From Kineothrix sp. IPX-CK (GTDB lineage Bacteria; Bacillota; Clostridia; Lachnospirales; Lachnospiraceae): DNA of 64,000 nucleotides. How positions within the stretch are numbered: the first letter of the stretch is position 1; each line of letters opens with the position of its first letter. The notes under the pieces are model-generated. The model did no database searches and had not been told where the DNA came from. It saw only the letters and a program-made list of their open reading frames with translations. The stretch is from the NCBI RefSeq assembly GCF_039134705.1, contig NZ_CP146256.1, positions 4,340,001 to 4,404,000 on the forward strand, written 5' to 3'. The position numbers and the translations under genes are program-made. Below are positions 18,219 through 26,644 of this stretch, piece by piece.

Positions 18219-18593
18219 ATGGATATGAAGTTTTTGAAGTGCAGTCATTGTGGAAATATCGTTTTATTTGTGGAGAGCAAGGGAACGAACGTAATGTGCT
18301 GCGGAGATAACATGAAGGAGCTCGTAGCTAACACTACTGATGCCGCGCAGGAAAAGCATGTTCCCGTATATTCCGTAGAAGGAACAACGGTAAACGTTTC
18401 CGTTGGTTCCGTTCCTCATCCGATGTTAGAAGAGCATTACATTCAGTGGGTTGCCCTTCAGACGACGCAGGGTCACCAGCTCAAATACTTAACCCCCGGC
18501 ACAGAACCGAAGGTAAGCTTCTCCATTACCGAAGACGAGGAAGTGGAAGCTGTATATGAATACTGCAACTTGCATGGCCTTTGGAAGATATAA
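18219..18593 (+). CDS. dfx: Desulfoferrodoxin (two-iron superoxide reductase)
   Basis: The 124-residue protein has both iron centres of a 2Fe superoxide reductase. Centre I is the desulforedoxin-like site Cys8, Cys11, Cys27 and Cys28. Centre II is the catalytic site with His47, His67, His73, Cys116 and His119 (EKH, PHP, EEHY, YCNLH). It reduces superoxide to peroxide using rubredoxin electrons, a typical anaerobe defence that does not release oxygen. ATG 18219 is 7 bases after AGGAGG. It has its own promoter. Confidence 0.95.
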   Translation: MDMKFLKCSHCGNIVLFVESKGTNVMCCGDNMKELVANTTDAAQEKHVPVYSVEGTTVNVSVGSVPHPMLEEHYIQWVALQTTQGHQLKYLTPGTEPKVSFSITEDEEVEAVYEYCNLHGLWKI

Positions 18594-18700
18594 AGCTCTA
18601 ACCCTATAAGAAGAAATATGAGAGTCATTCTCTTTTCAGGCTGGGAAAGCTGGGAAGGAACGGCTCTTTTCTTTCTTCTTTCTTTATTCCAGCTGCATTG

Positions 18701-19456
18701 TCAAGGCCTTGATATCCCTATCACACATATGATCGACGAATCCAAAGATACGTTCACCGCAGCTTCCTGCGCTGTATCGAATCCTTCGTCCTTCCCGCAT
18801 TTCCCCTTACGGATATAAACGTTCCTATCATCTTTTACATAAGAGTTGTGTATAAAATACTTTTTATCAGCATCCTTCGTAATACAGACTGTATGAACTT
18901 CTTTCATTATATTCTTTCTGTCATTGTAGACAGTTGCAATAACAGTATCGCTATTTTCTCCCAGTCTGTCAATCACAGCCTTGTCTTTACTATATGTTAT
19001 GGAAACGTCATATCCCCTGTTCTCGAAATAATCGAATATAGCGGTGGGAGAGACACCGAAGTCTCCGTTCAGCGCAGCACCATCGGCTTCGTAATGACTG
19101 ATCAGATTTACCATCGTCCGGCCGGAGACCTTTTCTCCTAACGCCAGCAGGGCATTGTATGTCGCAATAATTTCACAGCCGGAATATTGCATATTATGTT
19201 TTCTCCAAGAGCCAAACTGCACATCCTTCCATTCATATTGATTCTCAATGTAGTTATCCGGCTCTAATATTTCACATTCCGGATCACATAGAACGGTCCG
19301 GTTGACTTTTGCGTTGCTCTTGATTCTTTTGGAAGGAACATAGCTCCGGCTGCGTAAAAACTCATATGCCTTTAACACGGTTTCATTTTTTATTCTCTGA
19401 GGAATAAATGCTCTTATAAATTCTACTATATTCCTAATTATCCCTTCCATACCCAT
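18701..19456 (-). CDS. Papain-like (C39-like) cysteine peptidase domain protein
   Basis: The 251-residue protein has a Cys in MQYSGCEIIATYNAL (about residues 95-110), a His in EVHTVCITKD and an Asn/Asp in KKYFIHNSY, the order expected of C39-like papain-fold peptidases. No signal peptide is present apart from a weakly hydrophobic N-terminus (IIRNIVEFIRAFIPQ) that may be amphipathic. ATG 19456 follows GGGAGGG. It is convergent with the superoxide reductase gene. The substrate is unknown; there is no ABC transporter or bacteriocin gene beside it. Confidence 0.72.
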   Translation of the reverse strand: MGMEGIIRNIVEFIRAFIPQRIKNETVLKAYEFLRSRSYVPSKRIKSNAKVNRTVLCDPECEILEPDNYIENQYEWKDVQFGSWRKHNMQYSGCEIIATYNALLALGEKVSGRTMVNLISHYEADGAALNGDFGVSPTAIFDYFENRGYDVSITYSKDKAVIDRLGENSDTVIATVYNDRKNIMKEVHTVCITKDADKKYFIHNSYVKDDRNVYIRKGKCGKDEGFDTAQEAAVNVSLDSSIICVIGISRP

Positions 19457-19570
19457 TTTATACCCTCCCGCTGCTTTTCCCTCTTTTATTATTGTATTTC
19501 ACCCCAATTCGTAATACCTTTATTGTATTGTAAAATATCAAAAAAATCTACTTCCCAGTAAAACAAAAGA

Positions 19571-19597
19571 AGCAGATATGGATTTCTTCCATCTGCT
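19571..19597 (-). terminator. Terminator after the GH35 gene
   Basis: AGCAGATATGGA (19571-19582) pairs with TCCATCTGCT (19588-19597); read on the minus strand it is followed by TCTTTTGTTTT. It lies 30 bases past the GH35 stop and may work in both directions. Confidence 0.7.
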
Positions 19598-19627
19598 CCT
19601 TTATCTCTCTTCCTGAAAATTCTGATT

Positions 19628-21373
19628 TCATCCAACATCCGGTTCATTTGCCAGAACAATCACATTCTGTACTATACCGTCCGTTTCAAAAATCACAATC
19701 TCATTTTCTCCTTTCCTTATAAGTGGTGCAGGAATATAAAGTCGTTTTTGAGGGCCTATTTCCCAGAATCTCCCCAGATTGAACCCGTTGATAAAAGCGA
19801 TTCCCTTTCCCCAGCCCGCAAAATCAAGAAAAGTATCTCCCGTCTCCTCAGCCGAAAAGGTAAAACGGTAAAAGGCCGGTATGCCTTCTGCATAGCCTTT
19901 GGTAAAATCTATTTGATCTATATTGTCAAGCGGCAGCGTATACTGCTCCCAATTATTATGCATATGTCCGTTTATTTGCACACATTGGCCGATTCCTTTT
20001 CGCTGCTGTTCCATTCCCGGTCCAAAATTCACACGTCCCATGTTCTCCACCAGAATATCCAGCGCGGCCCCCCTCTTAAAGGTCAGCGAGACATCTCTTT
20101 CTTCCAGCAGTTCCTTATCATAAAGTGTAGCAACCAGCTTTTGGTCAACTAAAATATTTGCCCGGTCATTTGCTCCCCAAAGCCTGATTTTTTCTATATT
20201 TTCTTCTGTACTTAATGTGGAATGATACAGGATGTAACCATAATTCTGTCCAAGCTTTTCCATATATTCCGGACACCGGCTGAATACGGGGATGCTAAGG
20301 TCATCCAATACCGAAAATAAGCTTACCTTATCTTGTACAGCAAGTGTACCATATGCTTTTCTCTCGATTTTGGTGCTGAGCTTAACCTCAGGAATTACTC
20401 TATATTTGGAGATGGTCTGCTGATAACGGCGGTATTTCTCCGTAATCTGTCCATCCTCGGTGAGCAAAGCGTCGTAATCATAAGAAGTTACGTCGGGCGT
20501 CAGTTCATCATAGTAATTGGAGCCATTCATGAAACCAAAATTAGTACCACCCACAAACATGTAAATATTTACATGTCCAAGTTCTAACATTTTATCCAGA
20601 TCCTTTGCACTTTCCTCAGGATCTCTTACTATATGCCCTCCGTTGCCCCAGTGATCGAACCAGCCCACCCAAAACTCCGTACACATCAATGGCCCGCCGC
20701 CGGTATACTCTTTTAACGCTTCAAAACGTTCTTCCGTCCTGGAACCGAAATTACCGGTAGGAAGTATCCCTTCCACCACACCGCCGTTCAGATTCTCCGA
20801 GAAAGGGCCGTCAGAAGTTACCAGAGGTACCTTCACCCCTTCCTTTAGCATGAGATCCTTGATCTCTTCCATATATGCCTTGTCATTTGCATAATAGCCA
20901 TATTCATTTTCTATCTGCATAAGGATAACCGGTCCGCCCTCCGTAATTTGCAAAGGTGTGATAATCGGCATAAGGATATGATAATACTCTTCCACATGTC
21001 GCAGGAAGGAGCCGCCGCTTACCCGAAGCCTCATATCGTTTTCCCGAAGCAGCCATGCCGGGAGTCCGCCGAATTCCCATTCCGCACAGATATAGGGAGA
21101 CGGACGTAATATGACATACAATCCCAGTTCCTCTGCTGTCTTTACAAACTTCTTTATGTCCCTTATGCCTTCAAAATGGAATTCTCCCTTTTCAGGTTCG
21201 TGCATATTCCATGGAATGTAGGTTTCCACTGTATTACAGCCCATAGCTTTCAGCTTTTCCAAACGATCCTTCCAGTACTCTGGAACAATTCGAAAATAGT
21301 GGATTGCTCCTGAGATAATCTGAAATGGCTCGTTGTCCAAGTAAAAGTTGTCTCTGATTTCAAATTGTCCCAT
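19628..21373 (-). CDS. Glycoside hydrolase family 35 beta-galactosidase
   Basis: The 581-residue enzyme starts with the GH35 barrel (ISGAIHYFRIVPEYWKDRL, TVETYIPWNMHEP). The general acid/base Glu157 is in QIENEYGYY and the nucleophile Glu233 is in CTEFWVGW. C-terminal jelly-roll domains follow (GINFGLNLGRFWEIGPQ-type segment ending FINGFNLGRFWEIGPQ). There is no signal peptide, so imported beta-galactosides are cut in the cytoplasm. ATG 21373 follows AGAGGAGA. It is the last gene of the lplB-lplC-binding-protein operon and should be under the LacI-type repressor encoded at 25.5-26.6 kb. Confidence 0.95.
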   Translation of the reverse strand: MGQFEIRDNFYLDNEPFQIISGAIHYFRIVPEYWKDRLEKLKAMGCNTVETYIPWNMHEPEKGEFHFEGIRDIKKFVKTAEELGLYVILRPSPYICAEWEFGGLPAWLLRENDMRLRVSGGSFLRHVEEYYHILMPIITPLQITEGGPVILMQIENEYGYYANDKAYMEEIKDLMLKEGVKVPLVTSDGPFSENLNGGVVEGILPTGNFGSRTEERFEALKEYTGGGPLMCTEFWVGWFDHWGNGGHIVRDPEESAKDLDKMLELGHVNIYMFVGGTNFGFMNGSNYYDELTPDVTSYDYDALLTEDGQITEKYRRYQQTISKYRVIPEVKLSTKIERKAYGTLAVQDKVSLFSVLDDLSIPVFSRCPEYMEKLGQNYGYILYHSTLSTEENIEKIRLWGANDRANILVDQKLVATLYDKELLEERDVSLTFKRGAALDILVENMGRVNFGPGMEQQRKGIGQCVQINGHMHNNWEQYTLPLDNIDQIDFTKGYAEGIPAFYRFTFSAEETGDTFLDFAGWGKGIAFINGFNLGRFWEIGPQKRLYIPAPLIRKGENEIVIFETDGIVQNVIVLANEPDVG

Positions 21374-21403
21374 TACTAGTATTCTCCTCTTTCTGCTTTC
21401 ACA

Positions 21404-21436
21404 CAAAAGTACTGCCGCCTCTTAGGCGGCAGCACT
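21404..21436 (-). terminator. Hairpin between the LplA-type gene and the GH35 gene
   Basis: AGTACTGCCGCC and GGCGGCAGCACT form a 12-bp stem (one wobble) with loop TCTTA; on the minus strand TTTTGTG follows. The short T-run suggests partial termination, giving more binding protein than hydrolase. Confidence 0.65.
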
Positions 21437-21483
21437 CCTCTCTATACCACAAATATAGCTATTTCCATTTAAAAGCTCATAAC

Positions 21484-23142
21484 TTATTTATAAAGTTCGT
21501 CAAACTGTCTCTGTAATTCTCCTGTAACCTCGTTGATACCGGCCGCTTCCAAAGCTGCCTGATATTCAGCTACAATATCTTCTGCTGTTCCCGTATATTT
21601 ACCGAAAGCAATCTGTTTCATATAGTTCGTATGGATTTCATTAATATTATTGATCTGGGACTGAACAAGGTCTACGTCTGCTACAAACTGCCCATACGGA
21701 TACTCTATTTTGATTTTATCATATTCGGCATACAGCTTATCGATCTCATCCCAGTTTCTGCTGGCATCCCTGATCTCCAGATCATCGTTACGTCCCCACC
21801 AGTAGTTGGTAGTTCCGTTAATATTATCGGTATCTTGATTATATCCTTCAGGAAGAATACGAAGTCCGCTTTCATCCAGATCCCATGAGACTCCCTGAAT
21901 ACCGTAGCAAAGGAGCTTGTAGCAGTCAGGATCATTTCTCAGCAGATCATAAACCATCAGCGCCCTTTCAGGATTCTTGCTGCCTGCGGAAACTGCCATA
22001 GCGCCATGAGTAATAGATAATGCTACTACATTCTGACTTTCCTCACCAAAGTAGAAGAAACCTGTCTCTGCATCGGGATCGTCGGCATAAATAGTATTTG
22101 CCGGAGTATGGCTTACCAAGTCCGTCCAAGTCTGAGTGTGATGCTGCTCTGCCGCAACACGTCCGATCCTGTAATCATCCCGGTTCGTGGAAACAGTATT
22201 GTTAAGCACGTCTGTCTTCCAAACGCCGATCTCATCCCATTCCTTCATCATCTTGGCATATTCAACCAGCAAATCCGTTTCTGTTACATAAGGAGAATAT
22301 ATCGTATAGAGATCATCCTTTGTTCCTCCCCACATTGCGCCGGAGTTCAATCCGTCAATAGACACATAATTGCTGTTGGACTGGATATAACCGCCTGCCA
22401 TTGTCGCATACTGTGTACCGTCGGAATCCCATGGAATAATGTCAGGATATGCTTCCTTTACATAACGGAAATATTCTGTCAGATCGGCCCAGCTATGAAC
22501 GCCATCCGCAAGTCCGGCTTCCTTCGCATAGTCCAAACGATAAATATATCCATGATTCGTCCACTGTGCATAGTTGTCTTCGGGCATCAGATAAATATCA
22601 CCGTTGTATTTACACAAATCCCAATTTTCAGCAGGCACGCTTTCCCATGTCTGCGGAGCATAGGTTTTTAACATGTCTTCCGATAATTCCAGGAACGCTC
22701 CGTTCTTCGCGTTCGGCCATGCGTCCAGCCAGTCAGATGCCGTACCGACCAGATCCACAGTGCCGTCCATAGATGCCAATGTCAGGTTGTAATTTGAAAG
22801 ATAATCCGTCCAGGGGATAAAGTAAATCTGTAACTCTGCATTTATTTTTTCCGTCAGTATCGCATTAAGCTCTACCATCATCTCATCGAACTTTTCCTTC
22901 GTACCGGAAGGGGGCTCACCCGTGGTCATATATGTAATGACTACATGTTCCGAAGTATCGATATCCGCAGCTGCCGTTTCTTCTCCGGCCGCTGCGCTCT
23001 CATCCTTGCTTTCTTCTTTGCTTTCAGAAGCAGTGCCGGTAGAATCCGAGGCCGTACTCGCGGAATCAGAAGAGCTTCCACAGCCTGCGAGACCAATGAC
23101 CATCGAGGCTGCAAGTAATAATGCAACTAGTTTCTTTTTCAT
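21484..23142 (-). CDS. LplA-type extracellular sugar-binding lipoprotein
   Basis: This 552-residue lipoprotein (lipobox GLAGC, Cys22) has a Ser/Ala/Glu-rich linker to about residue 60, then a large type II solute-binding domain (VVITYMTTGEPPSGT, EINAELQIYFIPW-like segment, KNPERALMVYDLLRNDP). Its size and gene order match LplA/YtcQ binding proteins of oligosaccharide importers with the MsmX-type shared ATPase; no ATPase gene is present in the cluster, which fits that scheme. ATG 23142 follows AAGGAGG by 6 bases. The likely ligand is a galactose-containing oligosaccharide, judged from the two hydrolases. Confidence 0.92.
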   Translation of the reverse strand: MKKKLVALLLAASMVIGLAGCGSSSDSASTASDSTGTASESKEESKDESAAAGEETAAADIDTSEHVVITYMTTGEPPSGTKEKFDEMMVELNAILTEKINAELQIYFIPWTDYLSNYNLTLASMDGTVDLVGTASDWLDAWPNAKNGAFLELSEDMLKTYAPQTWESVPAENWDLCKYNGDIYLMPEDNYAQWTNHGYIYRLDYAKEAGLADGVHSWADLTEYFRYVKEAYPDIIPWDSDGTQYATMAGGYIQSNSNYVSIDGLNSGAMWGGTKDDLYTIYSPYVTETDLLVEYAKMMKEWDEIGVWKTDVLNNTVSTNRDDYRIGRVAAEQHHTQTWTDLVSHTPANTIYADDPDAETGFFYFGEESQNVVALSITHGAMAVSAGSKNPERALMVYDLLRNDPDCYKLLCYGIQGVSWDLDESGLRILPEGYNQDTDNINGTTNYWWGRNDDLEIRDASRNWDEIDKLYAEYDKIKIEYPYGQFVADVDLVQSQINNINEIHTNYMKQIAFGKYTGTAEDIVAEYQAALEAAGINEVTGELQRQFDELYK

Positions 23143-23233
23143 GTTCTTTCCTCCTTTTTTGGGAAATGCTATCGCATCATCTATATTGTCTCTGGACTGC
23201 CAGAGTAACAATCCGGTAATAAGTTCCTGATTC

Positions 23234-24157
23234 TCAGCCTTTTACGGCACCTACGGTAATGCCGCTGATGAAGTACTTCTGTACAAAAGGATATAACAGT
23301 ATGATCGGTCCGGTGGCCAGCACCGCATTGGCCATCTTAACACTCTCCTGAGGGATATCTCCCAAATTGATAAACTGTCCCGCAACCGAATTCTTCAGCG
23401 CATCCGTTCTGTTTACGATTTCGTACAGGGTATACTGGAGCGGTTTGATCTCCACCTTAGAGCTGAGAAACAGAGATGACTGATACCATTCATTCCAATA
23501 TCCAAGTGCAAGGAACAATCCGATCGTTGCCAATGCGGGCTTTAGCATAGGTAAAATCAATGCGGTAAAGATCTTCATATCTCCTGCACCGTCAATTTTG
23601 CCCGACTCTGTAATTTCATGCGGAATCGCCTTCACAAAGTTCTTCATCAGGATAATCAGCCACGGCGTCATCAATAGCGGAAATAAGACTGCCAAATAAC
23701 TGTCCTTCAGATGATAGGTCTGTGTCATCAGCAGATAATACGGCGCAAGTCCTGCTGAAAACAGGCTGGTGAAGTAAATATAAAAAGAAATCGCATTTCT
23801 GAAAGGAAAATCCTTTCTCTGCAGAGCATACCCTGTCATGGAAATAATGGATAATCCAATTCCGGTACCAAAGAATGTCAGCAGAATGGTCAATATGTAA
23901 GATTTCCAGATACCGCCGCTTTTCGTAATCATAGAATATGCTTCCATGCTGATCGCCTTGGGAATTATCTGTACACCTTCCGCACGAATTACCGCTTCAC
24001 TGGTAAAGGATGTACTAATAATTATTATGAACGGGACAATGCAGCAGAGCGCATAAAATGTAATAAATGCATATCCGAATCCTCTGATCATCATATCCGA
24101 TGCACCAAGTTTCACCTTAGCGCCTGAATCTATCAAATCTGCGTCTTGTTTTGCCAT
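23234..24157 (-). CDS. Oligosaccharide ABC transporter permease (LplC/YtcP type)
   Basis: The 307-residue inner-membrane protein has six predicted transmembrane segments and the cytoplasmic EAA loop (EITESGKIDGAGDMKIF...LPMLKP) that docks the ATPase. It pairs with the LplB-type permease encoded 35 bases upstream. The C-terminus (QKYFISGITVGAVKG) is the typical LplC/CUT1 ending. Confidence 0.93.
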   Translation of the reverse strand: MAKQDADLIDSGAKVKLGASDMMIRGFGYAFITFYALCCIVPFIIIISTSFTSEAVIRAEGVQIIPKAISMEAYSMITKSGGIWKSYILTILLTFFGTGIGLSIISMTGYALQRKDFPFRNAISFYIYFTSLFSAGLAPYYLLMTQTYHLKDSYLAVLFPLLMTPWLIILMKNFVKAIPHEITESGKIDGAGDMKIFTALILPMLKPALATIGLFLALGYWNEWYQSSLFLSSKVEIKPLQYTLYEIVNRTDALKNSVAGQFINLGDIPQESVKMANAVLATGPIILLYPFVQKYFISGITVGAVKG

Positions 24158-24192
24158 AGTGTGCCTCCATTTCTGCCCGGAACAAGTTCTTA

Positions 24193-25164
24193 CTAGAATA
24201 GGGAATAATCCGGTTCTACTTTTTTCACGATCCAGTTAACTGTCACGACAATGATAAATCCGATAATCGACTGATACAAACCAACTGCGGAAGCAGTAGA
24301 GAAGTTGAAATCTGTCATGGTTGCACGATATACATAAGTTTCTATAATATCGGTCGTACCGTACAACAATGGATTTTTACCTATTACGTTATAGAACAGG
24401 CCAAAGTTACCTTTTACAATACCGCCGAGCGCAAACAGCAGCAAAATTATAATTGTAGGCTTCAGACTCGGCAAAATAATATACCTGATCTTCTGGAAAC
24501 CATTTGCACCATCTACCTTTGCCGCTTCGATCATCTCCGAATCGATGCCCATAATAGCCGCGAAGTAAACTACCGAATTATAACCCGTCTGCTGCCACAG
24601 ATAAATCACTATCAATAACGGCGGCCACGAATTAGCGTTTGCATAAGGCTGCCACCTTTCCAATCCCAGACTGGTAAGAATTCCATTGACAAATCCGGTA
24701 TCGTAGTTCAGCAAGTTAAATACCAGAATGCCTACCAATACCTGAGAAATGAAATAGGGAAGAAACATAATCGTCTGAGAAATCTTCTTAAACCATTTTC
24801 CCCTCATTTCATTGAGCAGAATCGCTACAAACACTGCCAAGGCGTTCCCCAAAAGAATAAATGCCACATTATACAGGACTGTATTTCTTGTCAGGATAAA
24901 CAGCTTTCCCGACGTCGCCAGAAATTCGAAATTCCGAAGCCCTACGAATTCGCTTCCGAAGATGCCGTCTCTGTAGTTGTACTTCACAAATGCTACCCAG
25001 ATCCCCGGCATAGGCATGTAACAAAAAAAGAAAAAGAATAAGATTGCCGGTAAGCACATAAGAAGCAGAATCCTCGACTTCTTTACATTTTTCCAGAAAG
25101 ATATTTTTGGTGCAGTTACATTGGTTACCTGCGTATCCTCTGCCACTTTTAATGCTTTAGCCAT
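24193..25164 (-). CDS. Oligosaccharide ABC transporter permease (LplB type)
   Basis: This 323-residue permease of the CUT1 LplB class has six membrane segments, begins its core with ILLMCLPAILFFFFFCYMP, and carries the EAA loop (EMIEAAKVDGANGFQKI...LPSLKP). ATG 25164 sits 4 bases after GGGAGGAG; the alternative ATG at 25209 would add 15 residues without a ribosome site. It is the first gene of the lplB-lplC-binding protein-GH35 operon, downstream of a strong promoter bracketed by LacI-type operators. Confidence 0.93.
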   Translation of the reverse strand: MAKALKVAEDTQVTNVTAPKISFWKNVKKSRILLLMCLPAILFFFFFCYMPMPGIWVAFVKYNYRDGIFGSEFVGLRNFEFLATSGKLFILTRNTVLYNVAFILLGNALAVFVAILLNEMRGKWFKKISQTIMFLPYFISQVLVGILVFNLLNYDTGFVNGILTSLGLERWQPYANANSWPPLLIVIYLWQQTGYNSVVYFAAIMGIDSEMIEAAKVDGANGFQKIRYIILPSLKPTIIILLLFALGGIVKGNFGLFYNVIGKNPLLYGTTDIIETYVYRATMTDFNFSTASAVGLYQSIIGFIIVVTVNWIVKKVEPDYSLF

Positions 25165-25266
25165 TTTCTCCTCCCATACTGACCTTTTCCATCCGTCTAT
25201 GTTCAACATGAATATTCACATCTTACGAAGTGAAATTGCGCACTCAGATTGGTCACTTTTACTATT

Positions 25267-25280
25267 TGAAATCGGTTTCA
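25267..25280. promoter_or_regulatory. LacI-type operator O1
   Basis: TGAAATCGGTTTCA, a 14-bp near-palindrome with the central CG typical of LacI-family sites. It sits just downstream of the lplB -10 element, where a bound repressor would block initiation. An identical 14-mer lies upstream of the GH2 gene. Confidence 0.85.
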
Positions 25281-25298
25281 ATTAATATTTATGTTCAC

Positions 25299-25327
25299 AT
25301 TTTACTCTTTATGCGATTCATAGTCAA
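25299..25327 (-). promoter_or_regulatory. Promoter of the lplB operon
   Basis: On the minus strand TTGACT (25322-25327), 17 bases, then TAAAAT (25299-25304). Operator O1 is just downstream and O2 just upstream. Confidence 0.75.
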
Positions 25328-25336
25328 TGCTTTTCT

Positions 25337-25350
25337 TGCAACCGGTTTCA
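25337..25350. promoter_or_regulatory. LacI-type operator O2
   Basis: TGCAACCGGTTTCA differs from the O1 palindrome in one half. It lies directly upstream of the -35 element, with its centre 70 bp from that of O1. Confidence 0.75.
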
Positions 25351-25411
25351 TTTTTCCGAATTATATAAATTTACCGCTATATTTTTGTGCACTTTTTATA
25401 TGGAAACATCA

Positions 25412-25448
25412 AAAAAGCAGTTATTCTTTTATCGAATAACTGCTTTTT
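25412..25448 (-). terminator. Terminator of the lacI-type gene
   Basis: AAAAAGCAGTTATTC and GAATAACTGCTTTTT form a perfect 15-bp stem with a 7-base loop and A/T tails on both sides, so it can act in both directions. It follows the lacI-type gene. Confidence 0.88.
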
Positions 25449-25480
25449 ACTATTTCCCGCTCAATTTAAACACTATTTTT

Positions 25481-25494
25481 TGAAACCGGTATCA
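25481..25494. promoter_or_regulatory. LacI-type operator O3
   Basis: TGAAACCGGTATCA lies 6 bases past the lacI-type stop codon and upstream of its terminator, 144 bp from O2. The position fits an auxiliary site for DNA looping. Confidence 0.7.
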
Positions 25495-25500
25495 ATATGA

Positions 25501-26562
25501 TTATTCCTTTGTTTCGGGAGCCCTTCCGCTGCTTTCCCGAACGATCAGGGTCGGGGGTAAAAGCTGAATTTTGGGCATTTCCCTTCCTTCTATTGCCGCC
25601 ACTGCCGTCTCGATCAATTTCTCTCCAAAGCTTTCATAGTTATAATCAGCCGTTGTCAATTTCGGGCTGAGCAGTTCTGAAACGTAAGTATTGTCATAGC
25701 TTACTACCGAAATGTCCTGAGGGATACATAAACCATGCTCCTGAATGCTGCGCACAATACCTACCGCCGCAAAATCATTGATCGCTATCACCGCTGTCGG
25801 CCTGATACCTTGGCCAAGCATCCTGTTCATATAGGTATACCCGGTCTCGTAGTCATATCCGCCATCCTCCGAAACCAGATCTTCTCTAAAAGGGATTTGA
25901 TACTTGCTTAAGTTCTGCTTATATCTTTGGAATTTTTCAAAGGTGGAGAGGACATCCATCCGTCCCCCGATCAATGCTATCTCACGGTGGCCTAATTCTA
26001 TCAGATGCTCCGTCAACAGATCCATGCACTTCATGGCATCGATCTGCACTTGATAGCACTGCGTTCCATCCAGCTTACCGGTTACCACCATGGGAATGGT
26101 GTTCATTAATTGATTGACCTTCTCTACATATGACTTATTGGATACAAGGTCGTCTACCCGTCCGCCCATCTGAATGATCACGTCAACCCTCTGCTCCTGC
26201 AATTTCTCCAGCTGTTTCTCCTCTTGTATCTGCTCACCCAGAGAGTTGCAAAGCATGACTGTATATCCAGCTTTTTGTGCCGCTATCTCACACGCGACAA
26301 ACATATCCGCATAGTAGGGATTCCTTACATCCGCTGCGATAATCCCGATTACTTTGCTTTTTGTATCAGAAAGGCTTCTAGCCATGGCGTTAGGTTTAAA
26401 ATTGTATTTTTCAATCAGTTCCAATACCCGCTGTTTTTTTTCATTGCGTACATTGGCATTGTTAGTAAGTACCCGGGACACTGTCGCCGCAGACACTCCC
26501 GCCTCTCTCGCTATGTCGTAAATGGTAATTACCTTATTTTCAATACTTCTATGTACATCCAT
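25501..26562 (-). CDS. LacI-family repressor of the glycan locus
   Basis: The 353-residue regulator has a LacI helix-turn-helix (TIYDIAREAGVSAATVSRVL, with hinge NAMARSLSDTKS at about residue 60). A type I periplasmic-binding effector domain follows (VIGIIAADVRNPYYADMF, AVIAINDFAAVGIVR). ATG 26562 follows AGGAGAA. It sits between the two hydrolase units. Four TGAAAYCGGTTTCA-like sites lie upstream of the lplB operon and the GH2 gene, but none at its own promoter. The inducer is presumably a galactoside. Confidence 0.93.
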   Translation of the reverse strand: MDVHRSIENKVITIYDIAREAGVSAATVSRVLTNNANVRNEKKQRVLELIEKYNFKPNAMARSLSDTKSKVIGIIAADVRNPYYADMFVACEIAAQKAGYTVMLCNSLGEQIQEEKQLEKLQEQRVDVIIQMGGRVDDLVSNKSYVEKVNQLMNTIPMVVTGKLDGTQCYQVQIDAMKCMDLLTEHLIELGHREIALIGGRMDVLSTFEKFQRYKQNLSKYQIPFREDLVSEDGGYDYETGYTYMNRMLGQGIRPTAVIAINDFAAVGIVRSIQEHGLCIPQDISVVSYDNTYVSELLSPKLTTADYNYESFGEKLIETAVAAIEGREMPKIQLLPPTLIVRESSGRAPETKE

Positions 26563-26596
26563 CGTTTTTTCTCCTAGCAATTCCCTCATTCTTATT

Positions 26597-26610
26597 AGAA
26601 AACGTTTTTA
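26597..26610. promoter_or_regulatory. Possible catabolite-responsive (cre-like) site upstream of the lacI-type gene
   Basis: AGAAAACGTTTTTA has the central AACGTT core shared by CcpA cre sites and LacI-type operators. It lies 35 bases upstream of the lacI-type start codon. It differs from the O1-O4 consensus, so CcpA is the more likely ligand; the call is tentative. Confidence 0.4.
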
Positions 26611-26644
26611 TTTTATAACATTATATTTCTATTACCTCTTTCTG